A stretch of DNA of 38,422 nt from a virus, in IMG/VR virus record IMGVR_UViG_3300030329_001399, positions 1-38,422 of that record; one strand, given 5' to 3'. This document shows, piece by piece, positions 26,284-33,550 of the stretch. The notes beneath the pieces are model-generated. The model was not told the DNA's origin. It saw only the letters and a program-made list of their open reading frames with translations, and searched no databases. Positions within the stretch are counted from its first letter, which is position 1, and the number at the start of each line of letters is the position of its first letter. Position numbers and translations under genes: made by a program.

Positions 26284-26478
26284 TTACTCTACGTCAGCCA
26301 AAATCTCTTTCACTTCTTCTTTGGTTTCCTTTGCCTTGTCTGCAACATCGTCAACGGTGTCAATCAATTCGTCAAGTGTTAACTTGCCATCAGCCATTAC
26401 TGCCTGATACTTCTTTACGCCCCAAACGGCGACACCAATTCCCAATACTGCCAAAGTGGCAATCATTTCAATTTCCAT
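26284..26478 (-). CDS. 64-residue single-span membrane protein (holin-like candidate)
   Basis: Residues 5-21 (MIATLAVLGIGVAVWGV) form one transmembrane helix after an acidic start (MEIE). The rest is a charged amphipathic helix (LDELIDTVDDVADKAKETKEEVKEI) rich in Glu, Asp and Lys. GGGAGG lies about 11 nt upstream of ATG 26478. Short single-span proteins of this type are found among holins and virion-associated pore proteins, but neither role is demonstrable from sequence. Confidence 0.65.
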   Translation of the reverse strand: MEIEMIATLAVLGIGVAVWGVKKYQAVMADGKLTLDELIDTVDDVADKAKETKEEVKEILADVE

Positions 26479-26481
26479 GCT

Positions 26482-26646
26482 CTATTCCTCCCTATATTCT
26501 ATTTGTTTTACCGCGCTAAACGGTATGAATGTAAATGCGTCTCTTTCGCCCTTCCGGTATATCTTATAGCCGTGGTCTGTCTCTTCAATGTTTATGTTCG
26601 TATAACATCTCTCAGGGGGCTGATACACTATTTTTCCTTTCCTCAT
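26482..26646 (-). CDS. 54-residue protein, unknown
   Basis: Starts ATG 26646, right after the preceding stop, and reads MRKGKIVYQPPERCY, then TDHGYKIYRKGERDAFTFIP and ends QIEYREE. It looks like a small beta-barrel or hairpin protein of alternating polar and hydrophobic residues. The gene that follows uses GGGAGGAA at its 3' end as ribosome-binding site. Too short to classify; supported by tight packing and clear start/stop overlaps. Confidence 0.55.
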   Translation of the reverse strand: MRKGKIVYQPPERCYTNINIEETDHGYKIYRKGERDAFTFIPFSAVKQIEYREE

Positions 26647-26647
26647 G

Positions 26648-26821
26648 TTACTCACTCATCCATGCTTGTATTTGTTCATCTGTGGGAGCAGTTCCCCACT
26701 CCGCGGGCCAATTCTGCCTTTTGAAATATACACCGTCGCCTTTGTCTTCCACAAGAACCAAGCATAACGGGTCAAAATCAGAATAGTTTTCCATCAATAC
26801 TTGCTCCATACTCTTTGTCAT
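26648..26821 (-). CDS. 57-residue fibre-associated small protein
   Basis: ATG 26821 overlaps the stop of the fibre gene (TAATG) and GAGGT lies 7 nt upstream. The end of the protein, NWPAEWGTAPTDEQIQAWMSE, resembles the W..g..PTdeqI..W pattern that I know from small phage proteins encoded next to tail fibres and may help fold or attach them. TTAAGTATCA at 26833-26842 lies just upstream, but is also fibre coding sequence. Confidence 0.58.
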   Translation of the reverse strand: MTKSMEQVLMENYSDFDPLCLVLVEDKGDGVYFKRQNWPAEWGTAPTDEQIQAWMSE

Positions 26822-28605
26822 TACAATACCTCCATGATACTTAAGAACGTTTTGTTTAACGCACTACCATCCAATTCCTTTCCTGAACCACCATTATGAT
26901 ATGCAAAAAGTTGTATATAGTCATTTTTGCTTAGATTTAACAGTATTGTTCCTGTTGAGGGCCACCCTGAATCTTTAGCGTAAGGGCCAAAGGTTATCGC
27001 AGAACCGTTAACTTGTACTTGAGCAAGTGCTATATGGGATGATGAAATAAGCCTTATGGAAGCCGAATATGCGATGAGGTATTTACCGTCACGCGGCACA
27101 GTCCATTTGTAATTTGAGCCTCCTGAAGTCCATGCGCTCGCAGTATCAAAATCTGTCGTATCAAGCGCACATAGAGTATATGCGCCACTCGCAAAACTAC
27201 TTACGCTTGATGCCAACCTAAAGTGAGCCGTGTGTGCTTGGAACTTAGAGTCCTGTGTTAATGGACTACGATAAACGCCGGGGGCTACTTGTGAGAAGTT
27301 CCATGAACCTAAAACTTTTGGTGGTTTTACACAATTTATTTCTGCCGAGTGTGTGCTTGTTGTGTAACCGGGGCCTCTCAATACGCACCCATCACCAACC
27401 TCAAGTGTCTCACAGTGAAGTACCTCGCCTTCAAGTAAATTGACTATATGCCCCGCAGTATTCGCAGTAAACTTATATTTTCTAATTGTGCATTTGAAGC
27501 GAGTCTCAGACCGACCGTAATTGTTAGAATTGTTTAGTGGGACCTTTATTGTAGTTCCGGTATCTCCTATAAATCCCCACTCAGCGTAACCGCCGTCAAA
27601 GGCATCAGTATTACAAGCAAAGGTCTTTACTTTGAACTTTTTTGCTCCGTCTGTGCTTTCATTTGTTGCGTTTGAGTTTGGTCTAAACTCAGGGGGGTTG
27701 GATGCCCTATACGCTATATTCATTGTATCGAAATACGCCACCCCGTCATCGTAGTAATCAAAGGTAGTAGAAGAAGGAGCAACATATTCGGGGGAAAACA
27801 CAACTGATGAACCCGACGCCGCATTTAATTTAGTATGAGGGTGTGGGCCATCATCAAACTTCAACGGGCTTTGTGTTTGGGCAAAAACATATTGTAAGGC
27901 GTTTAAGTCACCTGTTATTTGTGCGTATTGTCCGTTGAGAACCATTCGGGTGCTATATGCCAAAGCGGAACCATAAAGCCCTCCTGAAGCAAAATCACCT
28001 TTTGCAGACGTGTTCGTAGCAGGGGTTGTAGTAAATGTAATTGAACTTGAATCACCTTCGATATTTCCATTTAGATACAAACCTTGCCTAATGGTTATTG
28101 CGGCACTTTGGAGAAATAAAGTCCCCGCGAATGTGCTATGGACTTCAATGGATGATACGTCAAATCCATCGGGGGGCATACAATATGTGACTTTACGTAT
28201 TTTTATTGTGCCTGAACCGCCATCTGTTATATCAATTGCCGTACCTGCGGCGGCATTAACGGCATTTGTCGCTAACTTAATTCTATGTGTGCTTGCATTT
28301 ATGACATAATATGTTGTTCGTTCGGAAAAAGGAATAGGCACACTACCTTTTTCTCCGTCTAATGATGCTTCATTGGCACATTCAATCCATACGGGGTCTT
28401 CTGTTGAGAATCCGTGGCTTGTAATGGCAAGTTCGTTGCTACTTACGCTCACCGCGGTTACACTTTCTAATTTTGTTCCACCGTCTAAAATTGCAGTATC
28501 ACTTGTCCCCGGTGCGGAACCACCACTCCCTCCCGAAGAAGTTGACCAATTGGCCGCATCTGAAGCATCTGCGCTTGTTCCGCCAACCCAATATCTGACT
28601 GCCAT
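26821..28605 (-). CDS. Virion fibre/spike protein with C1q-like tip
   Basis: 594 residues. The start MAVRYWVGGTSADASDAANW, with GGSGGSAPGTSDTAILDGG, is a recurrent N-terminal module of phage appendage proteins (RYWVGG..). A beta-helix-like middle follows, with many short Ser/Thr/Gly-rich strands. The last about 140 residues (HFRLASSVSSFASGAY, then YKWTVPRDGKYLIAYSAS, VQVNGSAITF and NKTFLSIMEVL) have the layout of a C1q/TNF-like trimeric jelly roll. It is probably a head fibre or neck appendage, since it is encoded among head-tail connector genes and not by the tail tip. Confidence 0.75.
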   Translation of the reverse strand: MAVRYWVGGTSADASDAANWSTSSGGSGGSAPGTSDTAILDGGTKLESVTAVSVSSNELAITSHGFSTEDPVWIECANEASLDGEKGSVPIPFSERTTYYVINASTHRIKLATNAVNAAAGTAIDITDGGSGTIKIRKVTYCMPPDGFDVSSIEVHSTFAGTLFLQSAAITIRQGLYLNGNIEGDSSSITFTTTPATNTSAKGDFASGGLYGSALAYSTRMVLNGQYAQITGDLNALQYVFAQTQSPLKFDDGPHPHTKLNAASGSSVVFSPEYVAPSSTTFDYYDDGVAYFDTMNIAYRASNPPEFRPNSNATNESTDGAKKFKVKTFACNTDAFDGGYAEWGFIGDTGTTIKVPLNNSNNYGRSETRFKCTIRKYKFTANTAGHIVNLLEGEVLHCETLEVGDGCVLRGPGYTTSTHSAEINCVKPPKVLGSWNFSQVAPGVYRSPLTQDSKFQAHTAHFRLASSVSSFASGAYTLCALDTTDFDTASAWTSGGSNYKWTVPRDGKYLIAYSASIRLISSSHIALAQVQVNGSAITFGPYAKDSGWPSTGTILLNLSKNDYIQLFAYHNGGSGKELDGSALNKTFLSIMEVL

Positions 28606-28609
28606 ACTC

Positions 28610-29002
28610 TCACTCTTCTAATCTTGTACTTGTGGACTTCTTGTAGAAAGCCGCCCCACCCTTTTCTGATACGAGAGCCAAAGCCTCGTTTGCTTGTTTT
28701 TGGAACCGAGCCAATTGGTCACGGTATCTTTGGTCATTAGCACCCTGTTCTTTTTCAGGATAATACATAGGAACAGTATCAATAAGCACATTGAGACAGT
28801 CAACACAAACCATCATTTTGATTGCACTTTCCGTAAGTGCGGTAGTAGGTGTGTTATCCGAATCCGCTCCGAATAATGTGGAGGAACGGACTACTTTGTT
28901 AACCTGAGCAGTTCTAATGGTAATGTACTCTGTGATTGTAGCCTCTGTCAGACCGCGTGGTCTGTTCAATAGGTCACGGATATTATCATTCGTTACTGCC
29001 AT
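28610..29002 (-). CDS. Probable head-tail adaptor, 130 residues
   Basis: Starts MAVTNDNIRDLLNRPRGLTE at ATG 29002, which overlaps the previous gene's end by 17 nt. All-helical, with AIKMMVCVDCLNVLIDTVP in the centre and a charged last helix (QRYRDQLARFQKQANEALAL). The pattern (short helix with DLLNRP..LTEATI, long helical hairpin) and its place after the capsid gene fit an adaptor/stopper of the gp6 or gp15 kind. The longer frame starting 54 nt upstream is not used. Confidence 0.6.
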   Translation of the reverse strand: MAVTNDNIRDLLNRPRGLTEATITEYITIRTAQVNKVVRSSTLFGADSDNTPTTALTESAIKMMVCVDCLNVLIDTVPMYYPEKEQGANDQRYRDQLARFQKQANEALALVSEKGGAAFYKKSTSTRLEE

Positions 29003-29360
29003 GTTCTGCACCATCCCAACCCAAAGGCCAACGCTTATTGTAGTCTGATGGAACATCCATGACTATTGCGTCTTTTGGAGGTTTCGGTGTTCGACCCATG
29101 ACAAACACTAATTGTGTCTTGACTACGTCCGAAGCCATTCGGCTATTTGGAATCCAATAAGTCTTACCCTTTTCAAAGAGAGTAATCGGTGTGTGTGGTT
29201 TCAAAGAAGGTTGACGTATCAATCTGATAATCCAACCGGGACCTGCTCGCCAATTACGAAGCCTATGACGCAATGCGTCAATTTTGTCCTCTTCGGGAAT
29301 GGGAATCCCGACCTCTTTGAGTGCGGCAATGATACCTGCTTTTGAAGTACGAGTAGTCAC
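28986..29360 (-). CDS. 124-residue neck-region protein with SAP/HeH-like N-terminus
   Basis: Residues 5-32 (SKAGIIAALKEVGIPIPEED, then KIDALRHRLRNW) resemble a SAP/HeH helix-extended-helix DNA-binding motif. The rest is beta-rich (PHTPITLFEKGKTYWIPN, TQLVFVMGRTPKPP). The start is GTG 29360 with GAGGG upstream. It could be a minor head or neck component that touches the genome end. No family is firmly recognised. Confidence 0.6.
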   Translation of the reverse strand: MTTRTSKAGIIAALKEVGIPIPEEDKIDALRHRLRNWRAGPGWIIRLIRQPSLKPHTPITLFEKGKTYWIPNSRMASDVVKTQLVFVMGRTPKPPKDAIVMDVPSDYNKRWPLGWDGAEHGSNE

Positions 29361-29369
29361 TTAGAACCC

Positions 29370-29528
29370 TCATTCCTTCTTTGCGCCCTTCTTGGACTTC
29401 TTTTTAGGCTTTGCTTTGGGCTTTGCGCCAATGCAGACCCAATGCTTACCGTCAATTTCGACAGTAATGCCGGATGGTTCTGTTGCCAACTGATATAGTT
29501 TACCTTCGTGTTCTAACTCTTCAGTCAA
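29370..29528 (-). CDS. 52-residue Lys-rich tailed protein, TTG start
   Basis: Reads MTEELEHEGKLYQLATEPSG, then a short beta part (ITVEIDGKHWVCIGA) and a tail of Lys, Pro and Ala (PKAKPKKKSKKGAKKE). TTG 29528 is the only sensible start, with GAGGTG 7 nt upstream. The gap between flanking genes is filled exactly by this ORF. The basic tail suggests binding to packaged DNA or to the acidic scaffold. Confidence 0.6.
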   Translation of the reverse strand: MTEELEHEGKLYQLATEPSGITVEIDGKHWVCIGAKPKAKPKKKSKKGAKKE

Positions 29529-29538
29529 TTAAAACACC

Positions 29539-30000
29539 TCAAGCACCCTTGTAACCTTGAACAATAACAATCATTGGGTTCAGGTCGTTGCCCGTGTCCC
29601 CATCAACAGTAGTTACTCGTAGAGTAGCACCTGCCGCAAGGGTAATGTTTGCGGTTGTTAGGTTACCCGCACGAACAATGTCACCTGCGCTACCTGATAC
29701 ATCAAGAGCGGCGGTGATGTGGTCACTTCCTGTTCCGTTGGTTACACGGACTGTATCGCTTGATGCACCTGCGCCGGTCATAATGACGTGAACATCTGTA
29801 ACGACCATCTTCTCTTGAATGGTCGTGTCAAGGTTAGCGGCCGCACCTGCGGCGGTTACAATCTCAAGCATAATGGGAATATACTGTTGCCCGCTTGTAG
29901 TAACCACCGTGCGAGGCTTGATGTGCGCCTCAAGTTGGATTTGGTCGTCCTTGATGTATTTGTCTTCAATTAGGTCTTGTAGTTTTCGGTTTTGTGCCAT
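29539..30000 (-). CDS. 153-residue structural protein after the major capsid gene
   Basis: A basic/acidic helical N-terminus (KLQDLIEDKYIKDDQIQL) precedes a beta domain rich in Thr, Ala, Gly and Val (KMVVTDVHVIMTGAGAS, VRVTNGTGSD, ITLAAGATLRVTTVDG). The domain has the look of a jelly-roll or Ig-like decoration domain. It directly follows the capsid gene and is probably present in many copies. Not assigned to a named family. Confidence 0.65.
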   Translation of the reverse strand: MAQNRKLQDLIEDKYIKDDQIQLEAHIKPRTVVTTSGQQYIPIMLEIVTAAGAAANLDTTIQEKMVVTDVHVIMTGAGASSDTVRVTNGTGSDHITAALDVSGSAGDIVRAGNLTTANITLAAGATLRVTTVDGDTGNDLNPMIVIVQGYKGA

Positions 30001-30038
30001 GCTTTCACTCTCCTAAATCATATCCTCGGAGAATGACC

Positions 30039-30950
30039 TCACGAACGCACACCCGTCAACTTGTAAATCCTATTGCTTGTGTTAGCCGAAGCACCATCTT
30101 GGTGTTCGTGGACAACAGTACCCCAATACGAAGTTAGAAGCCATGAGTAACCGACACCTTCGATTCGGGTCAATTCTGTTTCCATGAAGCCCTCTCCATT
30201 GTATTGGAAGTATTCAGCAGTCTCTCCGCCGGGAATCATAAGTAGTGCATCGTTACCGATTGCACTTGATGTACCGTAGTCACGGGTGTACTTGATGCTG
30301 ATTTTACCGATTCGTGCCATGTGGTCGCTTAGTGATTCAACAACGTTTCCGTAAAGTTGTGTGTTCAACATTGCACTTCGCTTGTCAGCAGGTAGAACAA
30401 GAGCAAGGCCCTCGTCACCGCTTACACGGGCGTTAGCAAAGATAGCGTCCATTGCGGTTAGCAAGTCGCTCTCTTCGTCAGCAGTTGCGCTACCGAATGT
30501 TGCGGTTGCGGCTCCTGATTGACCTGCACCTGCGTAAACTGCGGACAAAACGTTGTTGTCGATTGCATCTGCGCGAGCGCGGACAATTGCCATCTGTTGG
30601 CGGTCAAGGTTTTCCCATGACTCACCGCGTAGGCGTACTGAATCGAGGAATACACATCGACCCTGTCCCTTCTGCAATTGGCATAGGTAGGATTCGCTTC
30701 CAACCTTGGTTGGGTCGACAACTGCGTTGTCATCAATTGGGTAGGTGAATGTTCCATTAACACCGGTGTACCACTTGTAGGTCATCCACGGAACGGTGCG
30801 AACACCGACGAGGTCTGTTGCGATAGCAATGGTGGTTGATTGTAGTTGGACGAAGTCACGGAGCGTCTGCTCAAGGACTGCGTCACCGGTTCCGAAAGGA
30901 CCGTCAACCGCTTGCACGTTCATAATTTGTTCTAATGATTGATTGCTCAT
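30039..30950 (-). CDS. Major capsid protein (HK97 fold)
   Basis: 303 residues, placed between the scaffold/decoration genes and the head completion genes. The N-arm helix MSNQSLEQIMNVQAVDG leads into E-loop-like strands (VPWMTYKWYTGVNGTFTYPI). The spine-helix region RGESWENLDRQQMAIVRARADAIDNN is followed by the P- and A-domain sequence (GLALVLPADKRSAMLNTQLY, IGNDALLMIPGGETAEYF). Start ATG 30950 with GGAAGTGAG upstream is preferred over the in-frame ATG 30971. The ending WLLTSYWGTVVHEHQDG... RIYKLTG is typical of the closing beta strands. Identification by position, size and pattern. Confidence 0.83.
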   Translation of the reverse strand: MSNQSLEQIMNVQAVDGPFGTGDAVLEQTLRDFVQLQSTTIAIATDLVGVRTVPWMTYKWYTGVNGTFTYPIDDNAVVDPTKVGSESYLCQLQKGQGRCVFLDSVRLRGESWENLDRQQMAIVRARADAIDNNVLSAVYAGAGQSGAATATFGSATADEESDLLTAMDAIFANARVSGDEGLALVLPADKRSAMLNTQLYGNVVESLSDHMARIGKISIKYTRDYGTSSAIGNDALLMIPGGETAEYFQYNGEGFMETELTRIEGVGYSWLLTSYWGTVVHEHQDGASANTSNRIYKLTGVRS

Positions 30951-30981
30951 TTTCTCACTTCCTATTTTCATTTATTCAGTA

Positions 30982-31446
30982 TCAGGCGTTCTCCCCGATT
31001 TCTGCGCTATTGGTGGCAATGGCAATCATCATACCCTGTGTCGCACCTGTGTCGCCCGCTTCGTTTGCGTCAACGAGCGCAGGTGTGGCTGAGGACATAG
31101 TTGGTCCGACATAGATTCCGATTTTCTTGTCGGAACCCGCGGTTTTTGTCACAAGGCCATTTGCTCCGGCGTATGCGAGTTCGCCGGTTTTCCATGTTTC
31201 GCCGTTTAGTGCCTGAATCATTAGGACACCACCCAACGGGTAGAAAGCGACGGTTGCTCCTGTCGCTTCGTAAGCGTTATCTTCTCCTCTTGAGCCTTCA
31301 CCGGCTGATACGCCGAGTGCAAACTTAGCGGAGGTTCCGAGCAATGCTCGGTCGTCAGATTGGTCGAAATAAATAATCTTTCCGGGTCCTTTGACGTATT
31401 CGCCATCTTTCAATGCTACGTTTCTTGGTTGTGTGTAACTTGTCAT
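30982..31446 (-). CDS. Capsid decoration/stabilisation protein (DUF2190-like)
   Basis: 154 residues with alternating short strands (VALKDGEYVKGPGKIIYFDQ, FALGVSAGEG, ATVAFYPLGGVLMIQALNGE, TGELAYAGANGLVTKTAGSD). This pattern of G-rich repeats with one YAGANG..T block resembles small capsid cement proteins such as those of the DUF2190 group. It lies between scaffold and major capsid genes, where decoration proteins are usual. GAGGAAGTGA precedes ATG 31446. Confidence 0.68.
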   Translation of the reverse strand: MTSYTQPRNVALKDGEYVKGPGKIIYFDQSDDRALLGTSAKFALGVSAGEGSRGEDNAYEATGATVAFYPLGGVLMIQALNGETWKTGELAYAGANGLVTKTAGSDKKIGIYVGPTMSSATPALVDANEAGDTGATQGMMIAIATNSAEIGENA

Positions 31447-31458
31447 TTAATCACTTCC

Positions 31459-31950
31459 TCATAGGTTTTCCTTTACTTTTTCGTATGGTTCTGCCTTCAT
31501 GCCTTCAGCGACTTCAAGACCCGATAGTGTTCGGTTCCATGCTGAAGCCCAAGCATTGTAAGCGCGAGCGTAAAGAGTCTCGTCGCTTTCAACAAGTGTG
31601 CCGTTGAGGTAATTAGCGACAACGGCCTTTGGCTCTTCGCTTGCTTCAACGGTTGTAGTTGGTTCGGAGGTCGCGGGTACTGCGGCCTCAAAAGTTGGTC
31701 GTGAGGATTCCCAAGATGCAATCATGGTGTTTAGAGTTTCGCTACTGAACTCTTCGTGTCCCTTTAGGCCCATCTCTGAAGCCTTTTGGACGAGATTCAT
31801 GCGCTCTTCTTCTGCGCGAGCGTCTTCAGCCGCCTTAAACTCAGCGATTGTTGCCTCTTGCAGAACCATTGATGCCTTGAGAGCCTCGATTTCAGCCACA
31901 AGGGCCTCGCTCTCATCATTATTCATTTCGATTTCATTTTCGTCGGACAT
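31459..31950 (-). CDS. Nested in-frame scaffold protein
   Basis: 163 residues starting at the internal ATG 31950 (MSDENEIEMNNDESEAL), in the same frame as the protease. AAGGAGGC at 31958-31965 lies 7 nt upstream, which is the strongest ribosome-binding site in this neighbourhood and would be pointless inside an ordinary coding region. A TTAAGTATCAGA element is 50 nt upstream. The product is an acidic coiled-coil scaffold, as lambda Nu3 is to C. The 3' end is shared with the full-length gene. Confidence 0.68.
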   Translation of the reverse strand: MSDENEIEMNNDESEALVAEIEALKASMVLQEATIAEFKAAEDARAEEERMNLVQKASEMGLKGHEEFSSETLNTMIASWESSRPTFEAAVPATSEPTTTVEASEEPKAVVANYLNGTLVESDETLYARAYNAWASAWNRTLSGLEVAEGMKAEPYEKVKENL

Positions 31951-32781
31951 TTTATTCGCCTCCTTGCGGCAGTCAGCCTTAGCAACGGTCTGATACTTAA
32001 ATGTTATTTCCTCCTCGGCTAACTGAACATTCTCTTCAGGAATCTCTTGTTCCTCGACCGCGACCTCAATTTTCCGCACCTCCTCTATATTCGCCCGCGT
32101 ATAGGCGGGTCGATAGACGATTGCCAAATGGTCAAATGTGAAATCGGAACCGAAGACAACACCTTCTTCCGACTCTACGTCGGGAACGCCGTAGCCCCCA
32201 ATGGAGACACCGAAGTCTCCGCGAGTCCAAAGACCGGATTCAAGAGCCTCAAATAATTCTGCCCGCACAACGTGTGCGACATACCGAACATTCCATCCGG
32301 CTTCTACTTCTTCAACCCATGCTTCTTTGATTGTGCCGACTACTGCTTCTTCAACACCACCATCCATGTTTCGTGAAAACCCAAAGGTATCGGGTTCAGG
32401 ATGGTGTAGTGTCAGGTCCGCACCAACCATTTGGTTAACAACATTCTGAACACCTGCGCGAGAAATTGCCCAATTGTTCTTGTTGAATCCTTCATGGAAT
32501 GCAATGCCACTAATTTCGATAATGGTTTTGCCTGTTGATGCTTCAACGACCGTGCGGGCTTCGTCCACATCTAATTCGATAGTAACGGAAATGGCTTGGC
32601 ACTTTCCGTCCTTAAACTCTTCACCGGGACCACAAGAAGGTCTGTTTTCTTCGACGTATGCTTTTGCATAACATTCACCTGCCTTTTCACATTTAGCCGC
32701 AGTCTTACAAGTAGGACAGACTGAAAACTCAGCCTCTTCTGCCTTTTCGGCTTCTAAAGAACCTTCGCAATCGCATGACAT
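31459..32781 (-). CDS. Prohead protease-scaffold fusion with Cys-rich N-terminus
   Basis: 440 residues. Residues 1-62 have eight Cys (C3, C5, C22, C25, C31, C37, C50, C61), including CPTC and a CGPGEEFKDGKC block, unusual for a maturation protease and possibly metal-binding. Residues about 65-235 form an HK97-type serine protease: LTLHH at 123-127 (catalytic His among them) and FGVSIGG with S193. The C-terminal part is an acidic, helical scaffold (SEALVAEIEALKASMVLQEA) that begins at M278. The start is ATG 32781; the ribosome-binding site is weak. The protease would remove the scaffold once the prohead is built. Confidence 0.82.
   Translation of the reverse strand: MSCDCEGSLEAEKAEEAEFSVCPTCKTAAKCEKAGECYAKAYVEENRPSCGPGEEFKDGKCQAISVTIELDVDEARTVVEASTGKTIIEISGIAFHEGFNKNNWAISRAGVQNVVNQMVGADLTLHHPEPDTFGFSRNMDGGVEEAVVGTIKEAWVEEVEAGWNVRYVAHVVRAELFEALESGLWTRGDFGVSIGGYGVPDVESEEGVVFGSDFTFDHLAIVYRPAYTRANIEEVRKIEVAVEEQEIPEENVQLAEEEITFKYQTVAKADCRKEANKMSDENEIEMNNDESEALVAEIEALKASMVLQEATIAEFKAAEDARAEEERMNLVQKASEMGLKGHEEFSSETLNTMIASWESSRPTFEAAVPATSEPTTTVEASEEPKAVVANYLNGTLVESDETLYARAYNAWASAWNRTLSGLEVAEGMKAEPYEKVKENL
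31989..32000 (-). promoter_or_regulatory. Family B promoter inside the protease gene
   Basis: TTAAGTATCAGA on the minus strand, within the codons for FKYQT of the protease linker. The TATA-like part starts 50 nt before the internal scaffold ATG 31950, so a transcript beginning about 26 nt downstream would carry the AAGGAGGC site and then scaffold, decoration and capsid genes. Confidence 0.62.
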
Positions 32782-32814
32782 AGCATATTGCAGTTAACAC
32801 GCGACTTATCAAGG

Positions 32815-33126
32815 TTACTTCTTGAGTTTGATACGTTTCAAATCATCTTCTGTTTTTGATATACGACGCATGGCTTCTACACGTTCTTCCTGTTCTGCAT
32901 TCCATCGGTCGAAGAATCGAGAGATTGCCATATAGGAAGGACCCGATAGAATACCGAGGACTGCGATATAGGATTCAATATCCTCTCTTACTTCGGGATT
33001 TACGAACGCTTGATTGATTAGTTGGTAGGACAGAATGAAAAAGATGAATACCATAGGTAGTGATACAACCGCCACGAAAATATCGTTTAGCGTAATTCTT
33101 ACGTCCCAATTCCCATTATCTTTCAT
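32815..33126 (-). CDS. 103-residue two-span membrane protein (holin-like candidate)
   Basis: Residues about 15-37 (DIFVAVVSLPMVFIFFILSY) form a clear transmembrane helix and about 52-68 (YIAVLGILSGPSYMAIS) a probable second. The C-terminal half is charged and helical (NAEQEERVEAMRRISKTEDD). AGGTGA precedes ATG 33126. Two helices followed by a basic coiled tail is a shape common in holins, but also in envelope or injection proteins; archaeal virus lysis proteins are poorly known. Confidence 0.62.
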   Translation of the reverse strand: MKDNGNWDVRITLNDIFVAVVSLPMVFIFFILSYQLINQAFVNPEVREDIESYIAVLGILSGPSYMAISRFFDRWNAEQEERVEAMRRISKTEDDLKRIKLKK

Positions 33127-33130
33127 AGTA

Positions 33131-33550
33131 TCACCTGTAAATGAACATTGGTAAGCACGACAAATTATTGTAAGTTTTTTCTGTCATAATATCACAAACC
33201 TGAGTGTAACAATAAATCCGTACTCCCCCTTGTTTTGCTACTTGCGCGTGTAGTAACTCTTCTTGTGTATCGTCGAGCGGATTGGCTAAGGTCACTTTTG
33301 GTTTGTCATTTAGATGTTTGTTTCTACGCTTAAGCAATTCTCCGTAATAACCATTACCCCTATGTTTTGGAAGGATATACGTGTTACCTACAAAATAAAA
33401 ATCACCCATATCTGAAAACGATGTATAACCAATAATCTCAGGGTAACACGCACCAACAAAATAGGTTACAGGGTTTATGATTGAAGGGTAACCCTTATCC
33501 TGTGGACACGTCTTATCAACAAGATTTTCTGTTGAGACGAAGGTTATCAC
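33131..33550 (-). CDS. GNAT-like acetyltransferase, 139 residues
   Basis: The segment FYFVGNTYILPKHRGNGYYGELLKRRNKHL contains the GNAT acetyl-CoA loop (R..G.GY..LL) after a beta strand. It is preceded by strands 2-3 (YFVGACYPEIIGYTSFSDMG) and followed by a helix-strand pair (VTLANPLDDTQEELLHAQVAKQGG). The start is GTG 33550, overlapping the preceding stop by one base, with GAGGGATG upstream. Substrate unknown. It is an odd gene to find within the head module. Confidence 0.7.
   Translation of the reverse strand: MITFVSTENLVDKTCPQDKGYPSIINPVTYFVGACYPEIIGYTSFSDMGDFYFVGNTYILPKHRGNGYYGELLKRRNKHLNDKPKVTLANPLDDTQEELLHAQVAKQGGVRIYCYTQVCDIMTEKTYNNLSCLPMFIYR

Noticed and set aside
26833-26842. TTAAGTATCA as promoter for the 57-residue gene at 26821
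   Set aside because: Only 21 nt from the start, too close for a TATA box with a downstream transcription start, and it lies within the fibre coding sequence; kept only as a remark.
26284-33126. Definite holin calls for the two small membrane proteins
   Set aside because: Membrane spans are clear, but no lysin gene is next to them and the lysis mechanism of such viruses is not established, so only candidate status is given.
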